From IMG/VR virus record IMGVR_UViG_3300025127_000235, positions 1 through 25,808 of that record: a stretch of DNA of 25,808 bases. One strand, given 5' to 3'. The notes beneath the pieces are model-generated. The model did no database searches. It worked only from the letters and a program-made list of their open reading frames with translations, and was not told the DNA's origin. A program made the position numbers and the translations under genes. Shown one piece after another: positions 20,167 through 25,808 of the stretch (position 1 is its first letter; each line of letters starts with the position of its first letter). This DNA is from a virus.

Positions 20167-22457
20167 TAGGTTCCTAAACCTCCCTTACGAACTGCCTGTA
20201 CATTTACATAATCCTGTGTGCTCTTGTAACCTGCCTTCTTTGCTTTATCTGCAATTGCTTTGTTTTTTGCTTGCTGTTCCTTTTTCTTCGCAAGCATCTG
20301 TGTAACTCTACCAGTTCCAACGTCAGACTTAGCACCCTTTACCTTTTTAGGTTGGTTCGCACCCATACGTTGTTTACCATATGTTTTCATGACTGCTTGA
20401 AAAGCAAGGTCTTTCTTTGCAGATCCACCTTTCTGAACAGGTTTACCAGTTTTGGTATCCATGCCCTTTTCTTTTTCAAAACGATTCAACTCACTTACAA
20501 CCTCACCATTTGGTTCATGTGATGCTTGAATATCAGATCCGGCACCCATACGAACTGCTTGCAACTTCTTCATGAGAACTTGCTTCTTTGCCATGTTCGC
20601 TTTCTTTTCCTTTGCTGCTAGTTGTGGGTCTGGTTTTTCAGTTTTTTTTTGAGCCTCCATTGCCTGATTCTCAAATATATCACCAATGATGTCTAGAAGC
20701 TTCTGGTCTTCTTTACGGAAAATGTTTTGTCCATATGCCTCTGCTTTGTATCCTTTATGATGCATTCTTGTTCCAGCTTCATTTCTATAGGTTTCATTTT
20801 CCATTCTTCCACCCATCTTACCTGCTTTTCTCAAACGGTTTCTTTCTGCTGCTCTCTTTGCTGCTGCCTTTCTGTTTCTATCATATGAAGACATTGCTTC
20901 ATTCATACCCTTAGTTTTTACACCTCTTTTTGCTTTATGCTCATCTGTTCTCTTCTTACTAAGTTCAGCTGCCTGTGATGGTTTCTGACCAAAGTATCCT
21001 TGAGGTTCTGTGCTACCTGCCTTACCAAATCTTCTTTCATTCCTCGCTTTTGTTCTTGGTAAAGAATAAATTGGTGATTTTACTTTATCTACTTTTGCTT
21101 CAATCATGTCACCTTCTGGTTCATGAGACATATTTAATCCCATAGAACGAAGTTTCATCTTCTTAAGATTCATCGCAGTTGGTATTTGTCTAGGATCATC
21201 ACTACCTTTGATCGTTACTGGAAGTGCTGCACCCATATCAAATGTAACATCTGTCATACCATCTGGTGTTTCTTTCTTATCTTTTACTTCCTCTTCTTCT
21301 CTTAGTCCTTTCTTAATTCCCTTCATTGCACCTTGGCCTGCACCTTTGATTGCACCACCGACTGCACCTGCAGTACCACGAAGAACTGCCATACCAGTTT
21401 TCTTAGCAACCTTCTTAACATTCTTAACTGCTGGTTTTACAACTTTCTTTTGAATAGACTTAGTTACTTTGTCATCAAACTTGTTGAATTTCTTGACTCC
21501 TGATTCTACACCTTTAGCAACATTAACTAACATTCCCTCTTCAACTGAACTTGGTGTACCATCTGCATCATGTTTGTGAGGTATGACGTTACCATCTTTA
21601 TCCTTTTGATGATGCTCTCTGACTTCATCTGGGAATACTTTGATAAGTTTCTTGTTGTTTACACCCTCACCTGTGATCTTTTTCTGTTTATCTTCAGATA
21701 CCTTCTCTGATAATTCAGAAAGTGCATCCCACTCAATAGACTCTTTCTTTGATGCAATTGCTTTACCGATTGCCTTACGACGATTCATTAGGTACTTATC
21801 AGTCTTATCCTTCTTGCCATCATTGTTTATATCACCATCTTCCTTACCAACAGGATCCATCTTACCCTTCTTACCAACCTTCTCTGACTTAGTAGGTTCA
21901 CCATAACCTGTCATCTCAACAGAGGATATTCCGGGATTACCACGAAGTTCTCCAATCTTAGCACGACTCGCCATTCTTACATATGAATTACCTGTCTTCT
22001 TATCTGTGACTCTTACTTTAAATTGTTTCTCTTCTGCCTCTTCCTTCATCTCTGCCTTCTTAAGATGATCGGCAGCAATATACCTATTATCTCCTTTCTT
22101 ATAATTCTGATATGCAGGTGTATTGCCAACCTTATCTGCGTTAGTGACAATCATCTTTTTCTCTACAAATATCTTCTTCAATATTGAAGTTGTAGATTCC
22201 TTAACAAGATTATCAACATCAATATATCCTTCACCCATAAGCATTTGTTTTGCTCTTGCTTTAATTGCAGGTGCAGCAGGAGACTTTGCTAACTGAGAAA
22301 TATATGCTTTACGCATTGCAGCAGGATCTACTCGACCACCAGCCTTTGCCTTCATTGATTGCTTGACTTTATAGCGTGAATCATACGCAAGTTGCCTTGC
22401 CTGTTTTTCAATCTTTTCCTTCGCTCCCACAGCAGGAGCAACCGCTGGTTTGTCCAT
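20166..22457 (-). CDS. Large Lys-rich internal/virion-type protein with EF-hand-like loop (763 aa)
   Basis: This very basic 763-aa protein has an N-terminal region with QLAYDSRYKVKQSMKAKAGG and an EF-hand or dockerin-like calcium loop (EDGDINNDGKKDKTDKYL, residues 206-223; ligand-like D209, N211, D213, D217). A Gly/Ala-rich amphipathic segment (GTAGAVGGAIKGAGQGAMKG, about 361-380) could bind membranes. Two SHEP(E/N)G(D/E) repeats sit near 444 and 646. Long Arg/Lys-rich helices follow (RNRKAAAKRAAERNRLRKAG). Several (L/I)xE sites are possible prohead-protease cuts. I infer a DNA-binding protein packaged in the capsid or a scaffold, from composition and late promoter. No enzyme domain is visible. 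Confidence 0.75.
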   Translation of the reverse strand: MDKPAVAPAVGAKEKIEKQARQLAYDSRYKVKQSMKAKAGGRVDPAAMRKAYISQLAKSPAAPAIKARAKQMLMGEGYIDVDNLVKESTTSILKKIFVEKKMIVTNADKVGNTPAYQNYKKGDNRYIAADHLKKAEMKEEAEEKQFKVRVTDKKTGNSYVRMASRAKIGELRGNPGISSVEMTGYGEPTKSEKVGKKGKMDPVGKEDGDINNDGKKDKTDKYLMNRRKAIGKAIASKKESIEWDALSELSEKVSEDKQKKITGEGVNNKKLIKVFPDEVREHHQKDKDGNVIPHKHDADGTPSSVEEGMLVNVAKGVESGVKKFNKFDDKVTKSIQKKVVKPAVKNVKKVAKKTGMAVLRGTAGAVGGAIKGAGQGAMKGIKKGLREEEEVKDKKETPDGMTDVTFDMGAALPVTIKGSDDPRQIPTAMNLKKMKLRSMGLNMSHEPEGDMIEAKVDKVKSPIYSLPRTKARNERRFGKAGSTEPQGYFGQKPSQAAELSKKRTDEHKAKRGVKTKGMNEAMSSYDRNRKAAAKRAAERNRLRKAGKMGGRMENETYRNEAGTRMHHKGYKAEAYGQNIFRKEDQKLLDIIGDIFENQAMEAQKKTEKPDPQLAAKEKKANMAKKQVLMKKLQAVRMGAGSDIQASHEPNGEVVSELNRFEKEKGMDTKTGKPVQKGGSAKKDLAFQAVMKTYGKQRMGANQPKKVKGAKSDVGTGRVTQMLAKKKEQQAKNKAIADKAKKAGYKSTQDYVNVQAVRKGGLGT

Positions 22458-22461
22458 TAAA

Positions 22462-23655
22462 TTATTTTTTTAATTTTTTTCTATATTTATTTATAAAGTG
22501 TAAACCGTAACTACTTCCGGGAACCATAGTTTCTACGTATTTACGATGAGCATCAGTGCCAACTTCCCTTTGATTTGCAGGGACTCCTGATACATCAGTG
22601 CCATTTACAACTGCCTCTGATACATCTTTAATCCATGATTTGAACATTAACTTATCTTCAGTTACACAGATCAAATGATTTGCACCACGACGAATAATAC
22701 GTCCAACTAATCCACTATTGACATTCTCTACGATTTGACCGACACGAAATATCTTTTCACCAATATAATTTTCACGAAGACCTTTCCAATCAAACTTAGG
22801 TGCTATCTCCCACAGATTCCAACCCTCTTTGATATTCATTGCAGAACGAACTTTTTTGTATAACTGCTCTGCATCTTTCTGACTTAATGAACTTGGAACA
22901 CCTTTCATGAATGTTTTTAGATCACCTTCGGCAGCTGCCTTTCTTTGCTTTGATGCAGACATTCCCTCTACACCTTCACCATCTGGGTCTCTATCTCCTG
23001 CAGACATGACCTCTACATTATCAAACTGATATAATTTACCGTTGTAATTATTTGCTAGTTTCTCAAATTCACCTACACGATCTGCACCACCAACAATTCT
23101 TACTCCTGCATATCCATCAGTATGTGCTTTCTTCAATACATCAAAGATGGTTCTGTTTGAATCATCATTGACAATCTTATCTTTATGCTTTGGAAACATC
23201 TTCTGCATCACAGACACTTTCATATTTGCATCCAATGGATTCTTCTTCTTATCCTGTGACCTTGAAGGAACAATAATATAATCATCTTCGTCAGATGAGG
23301 ATGCAACACTATCCAATAGTTTTTCGTGTCCTGTGGTAGGAGGATTGAAACGACCAAATGCAATTGTTAAAGTTCCTTTTGTTTTCTCAACCTCTGCAGG
23401 TTGCATCATATGTGTTGGTTCCTGTGCAGGTTCAGCAGATGTAGTTGCTGATAATTTCTTTTCCTTATCAGTCTGTGGTGGATCTTGTTGCCCTGCCCTC
23501 TGTCTCTTATTAAAAAATTTTAATTGTCCTCTCTCGGTCTTTGCTACAAACTCGCCATCTTTGTACCATCCTCCATGACCGTCACTCTTCAAACCCATAC
23601 GTGTGGCTTGTTGGACTGCCTGTGATTCTGATAAAAATTGGAAAAGAGATTTCAT
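22462..23655 (-). CDS. Capsid-targeted NMNAT-like nucleotidyltransferase (397 aa)
   Basis: The ATG at 23655 overlaps the previous stop (ATGA); an in-frame TTG at 23661 is less likely. The N-terminus MKSLFQFLSESQAVQQATRM resembles a T4 capsid-targeting sequence ending at an LSE protease site. Next is a Lys/Gln-rich linker (31-90), then a nucleotidyltransferase fold: TIAFGRFNPPTTGHEKLL (T/HxGH at 107-110), YIIVPSRSQDKKKNP, RIVGGADRVGEF, and MSASKQRKA (232-240), comparable to the ISSTKIR motif. Such enzymes transfer a nucleotide to a phosphate, for example in NAD or CDP-compound synthesis. The C-terminal 100 residues are a separate domain ending HFINKYRKKLKK. The substrate is unknown. Confidence 0.8.
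   Translation of the reverse strand: MKSLFQFLSESQAVQQATRMGLKSDGHGGWYKDGEFVAKTERGQLKFFNKRQRAGQQDPPQTDKEKKLSATTSAEPAQEPTHMMQPAEVEKTKGTLTIAFGRFNPPTTGHEKLLDSVASSSDEDDYIIVPSRSQDKKKNPLDANMKVSVMQKMFPKHKDKIVNDDSNRTIFDVLKKAHTDGYAGVRIVGGADRVGEFEKLANNYNGKLYQFDNVEVMSAGDRDPDGEGVEGMSASKQRKAAAEGDLKTFMKGVPSSLSQKDAEQLYKKVRSAMNIKEGWNLWEIAPKFDWKGLRENYIGEKIFRVGQIVENVNSGLVGRIIRRGANHLICVTEDKLMFKSWIKDVSEAVVNGTDVSGVPANQREVGTDAHRKYVETMVPGSSYGLHFINKYRKKLKK
22488..22495 (-). promoter_or_regulatory. T4-type late promoter (perfect TATAAATA) inside the upstream gene
   Basis: TATAAATA reads leftward 30 bp before the ATG at 22457. It lies inside codons for the C-terminal HFINKYR of the nucleotidyltransferase gene, so the same bases serve as protein code and promoter. 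Confidence 0.6.
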
Positions 23656-23876
23656 CGGCAAAGTTTCATCTTAACTGCATTCTCATTCGCAATAAGATAG
23701 TTTATAATTTTTTGTCGCATTTGTATATATTTATTTGATTTACGTTTGTGCTTCTTACTATTGATCATTGATTCAAATGACACGAATACATGATATAAAA
23801 AATCATTAAACATTTCTTTTGGATTTTTTGACTTCGTTTCAAATGAATCGAAGAGTTCGTCTATTTCTTTTTTCAT
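23652..23876 (-). CDS. Small helical protein (74 aa)
   Basis: The product starts MKKEIDELFDSFETKSKNPK and continues MFNDFLYHVFVSFESMINSK, then a basic stretch (KKHKRKSNKYIQMRQKIINY) and VKMKLCR. It looks helical and highly charged. It fits between two genes with ATGA overlaps at both ends, so it is translated with them. No family recognised; an AATAAATA motif inside it (about 23729) could be a late promoter for the nucleotidyltransferase gene, though AT-richness makes this weak. Confidence 0.65.
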   Translation of the reverse strand: MKKEIDELFDSFETKSKNPKEMFNDFLYHVFVSFESMINSKKHKRKSNKYIQMRQKIINYLIANENAVKMKLCR

Positions 23877-25591
23877 GTTATTTTTAAATGAAACCCTGCT
23901 CCTAGTATAGCATCATAACTGGGCATATCAACCGGTAAAACCAGATCGTCATCTGTCATACCCAAGTATTTAGCTCTTGCAGCGATTTGTTGTGGACTTG
24001 CACCAACTTGTACACCACCAGATCCTGCTGCCAAATGAAGATTTTCAATAGTGATATCTCTTGAATTACGATTCAATATTTTTGTAATCGCCATCGCTAT
24101 TTCACCTGCTCCAGCCTTTGTAGCGATGGCAAGAGGTCTACCTCCACCTTTAAACTTTTCTGCTTTGAATGCCGAGTCTTCACCGTTTATTTCTTCCATC
24201 ATTCTATTCACATATGGTAACAAATCCTCTGCTGCCTTACCCATTTTACTATAACGATTCACTCCCATCCAATCTTTGGATCCTTTTGATGGAAGAGATA
24301 CGTACAAATCATCATCCTTAAACTCATCTCTGACTTTTTGCAACTCTCCAATACCTGTCCTATCAGTATTGTAAATAATAAAATTCTGTAGACCAACACC
24401 TATAGAACCATGTCTTGCCATAGTATTCTTACCTGTTTCATATAACTCCAATCTAAATCCACCAGACAAGGTTTTCATTTTGGCATAATAACTTTTTGAT
24501 GTTACCATCTTTCCATCATCATAAGTTTTTATCTTATAAAAAATTTGAACGTCTTGGTTTGTAGGAGCAAGTAAAACTTTATCATATTCTAAAGTTTGTT
24601 CTAGTTCATTTCTACCTAAATTAATCTCCTTAATCTGCACTGATGATCCACTCTTTTTAAGAGATACTGGATACACATCACCCGACTTGTAGAGTTTTAC
24701 TAATTGCCTGTTAACAAGATTCATATAACTTGATGAGTAGGTCTCTGAATTGATTGATTTCAACCTTTTTGATTTTTCATTCCATTGCTCCAATAATTGT
24801 AGACCCTTGCGACTAAAAATCCAAAAGTCTGCAGGATTCCATTTATCAGGGCCTATCTTTCTACTCATTCCAATATATCCCTTTAAGGATTCTGCGATAT
24901 TATTGTATGCAGTGTAAGGACTTATTTTATCTGGTAATGCACTTGGTCTTGCAATATAGTAATTTGTACCAACAGTTGGATATGTTTGTTTAAATTTCTT
25001 AACTTGTCTTCTTATGATAGGATCAAATTTTTCAGTTGTAAGAAAGGCATGCATTTTGCTTAGTTGACTATCCATGTCTTTAATATCATTAAACTGATAT
25101 GACAACATCTTACTTACACCTTTATATTGATTACATAATTTTTGAAAGTCTGCTGTATTTTTTACACTCAGCCATGAATCAACACTATAAGTATCTAACT
25201 GTTTATTTACGTGTAAAGCATAGTAAAAACAAAAACCAACTTCACTCAATACTTCAGTAACCACACCACCAGTTGTAATCTTACCTGTTTGTGCTTTACC
25301 TTGACCACCAAACTCAGGGACTTTTGCTAGTTTTGTTATTGATAATACTGGGCCCTTAACACTGTATAATTTGAATTCTCTTCCTAATTTCGGAAATGTT
25401 AACATTATTGATCTAAGTTCACCACTCTTCTTAGGTAAAAACTTCTCTTGATTAAATTCTATTTTTTTTAACTTTACTGCTTTACCATCTGCCATAGTAA
25501 AATTTTCTTCCTTATCAAACTTATCTAAGAAAGCATTTACTCTATCCTCTGTCTTCAAACTATCTGATTTTAACGCTGTGAATACAGTCAT
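23873..25591 (-). CDS. Unrecognised 572-aa phage protein
   Basis: This is a large soluble protein without a family I recognise. A Lys-rich N-terminus (MTVFTALKSDSLKTEDRVNA) precedes a mixed alpha/beta region with GKITTGGVVTEVLSEVGFCF (about 102-121), where an invariant-looking E could be catalytic. A central segment has NYYIARPSALPDKISPYTAY and WNPADFWIFSRKG. The C-terminal part has GGGRPLAIATKAGAGEIAMA and a final LPVDMPSYDAILGAGFHLKI. It has no signal peptide or membrane helix. A PD-(D/E)xK-like or other nuclease fold is possible but not supported by a full motif. It sits with virion-type genes and overlaps both neighbours. Confidence 0.7.
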   Translation of the reverse strand: MTVFTALKSDSLKTEDRVNAFLDKFDKEENFTMADGKAVKLKKIEFNQEKFLPKKSGELRSIMLTFPKLGREFKLYSVKGPVLSITKLAKVPEFGGQGKAQTGKITTGGVVTEVLSEVGFCFYYALHVNKQLDTYSVDSWLSVKNTADFQKLCNQYKGVSKMLSYQFNDIKDMDSQLSKMHAFLTTEKFDPIIRRQVKKFKQTYPTVGTNYYIARPSALPDKISPYTAYNNIAESLKGYIGMSRKIGPDKWNPADFWIFSRKGLQLLEQWNEKSKRLKSINSETYSSSYMNLVNRQLVKLYKSGDVYPVSLKKSGSSVQIKEINLGRNELEQTLEYDKVLLAPTNQDVQIFYKIKTYDDGKMVTSKSYYAKMKTLSGGFRLELYETGKNTMARHGSIGVGLQNFIIYNTDRTGIGELQKVRDEFKDDDLYVSLPSKGSKDWMGVNRYSKMGKAAEDLLPYVNRMMEEINGEDSAFKAEKFKGGGRPLAIATKAGAGEIAMAITKILNRNSRDITIENLHLAAGSGGVQVGASPQQIAARAKYLGMTDDDLVLPVDMPSYDAILGAGFHLKIT

Positions 25592-25800
25592 TAACCTTTA
25601 TTTTTGAAATATTTATTTATTATGTCTATCTGATCTTGATACTTAGCAATCATATCTAATTCCTGTTCAATTGCTTCTACAATATTTGAGTGCTCACCAA
25701 TACCTGCAGGATTAGTCAAATACACCTCTACGTTTGCTACATGTTTCTGAATGTCACCTTGTGCATGTGCTAACAGTGCTTTGATTAATTGTTCTCTCAT
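25591..25800 (-). CDS. Small conserved cyanophage protein (69 aa)
   Basis: The product is helical: MREQLIKALLAHAQGDIQKH, then VANVEVYLTNPAGIGEHSNI, then VEAIEQELDMIAKYQDQIDI, ending NKYFKNKG. I recall near-identical small proteins in other T4-like cyanophages, in virion-gene neighbourhoods, without a proven function. Its start lies 8 bp from the right edge of the window, and its stop overlaps the start of the 572-aa gene (TAATG), which suggests one late transcript. Confidence 0.8.
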   Translation of the reverse strand: MREQLIKALLAHAQGDIQKHVANVEVYLTNPAGIGEHSNIVEAIEQELDMIAKYQDQIDIINKYFKNKG

Positions 25801-25808
25801 GGTGTTAA

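Overview
The window looks like part of the genome of a T4-like marine cyanophage (a myovirus of Synechococcus or Prochlorococcus). Evidence: a class Ia ribonucleotide reductase pair (nrdA, nrdB) directly downstream of a T4 gp61-type primase; a phage-type TalC transaldolase; a plastoquinol terminal oxidase (PTOX); TATAAATA-type late promoters; tail-fibre and virion-type proteins; and very dense packing with ATGA or TAATG overlaps. The DNA is AT-rich. Nothing seen here separates a Prochlorococcus host from a Synechococcus host. I identified families by recalling protein motifs; no database search was run.

Layout. 1-1166 (minus): the start of an exported porin-like protein, a terminator, talC, and a small Ala/Glu-tailed protein. 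1269-2977 (plus): exported low-complexity proteins plus a Cys-rich mini-ORF that overlaps its neighbour out of frame. 2974-4595 (minus): a Pro-rich membrane protein, two tiny membrane proteins and a staphylococcal-type nuclease. 4620-9418 (minus): a subtilisin-like protein, a long tail-fibre-like protein, a lipoprotein and two mini-genes. 9577-10324 (plus): a short metabolic cassette ending in PTOX. 10321-11753 (minus): small membrane and hypothetical proteins behind a late-type promoter. 11798-12898 (minus): a unit headed by a GIY-YIG (SegE-like) protein. 12943-17973 (minus): the replication and nucleotide unit (cupin-like protein, primase, nrdA, nrdB, 52-aa protein). 17986-25800 (minus): late or virion genes, including a Lys-rich 763-aa protein, a nucleotidyltransferase with a T4-like capsid-targeting N-terminus, and an unrecognised 572-aa protein.

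How it fits together. talC (pentose phosphate flux), nrdAB (dNTPs), the primase (replication) and PTOX (electron outlet for the plastoquinone pool) fit the known cyanophage strategy of redirecting host photosynthesis and carbon flow into DNA synthesis. The regulatory signals seem to split by timing. Host sigma-70-like promoters precede the primase-nrdAB unit (perfect TTGACA-17-TATAAT), the GIY-YIG unit (TTGACT-17-TATAAT), the talC unit and the PTOX unit. TATAAATA or CTAAATA late motifs precede the virion and membrane genes.

Most interesting: the embedded consensus promoter with a GAAA-loop hairpin at the start codon of the replication unit; a terminator, stop codon and promoter packed into about 60 bp; a 9-Cys metallothionein-like ORF read in the frame beside a signal peptide; and a probably virion-packaged NMNAT-like nucleotidyltransferase. 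Several genes under 60 codons (38, 52, 29, 59, 52 and 46 aa) are easily missed.
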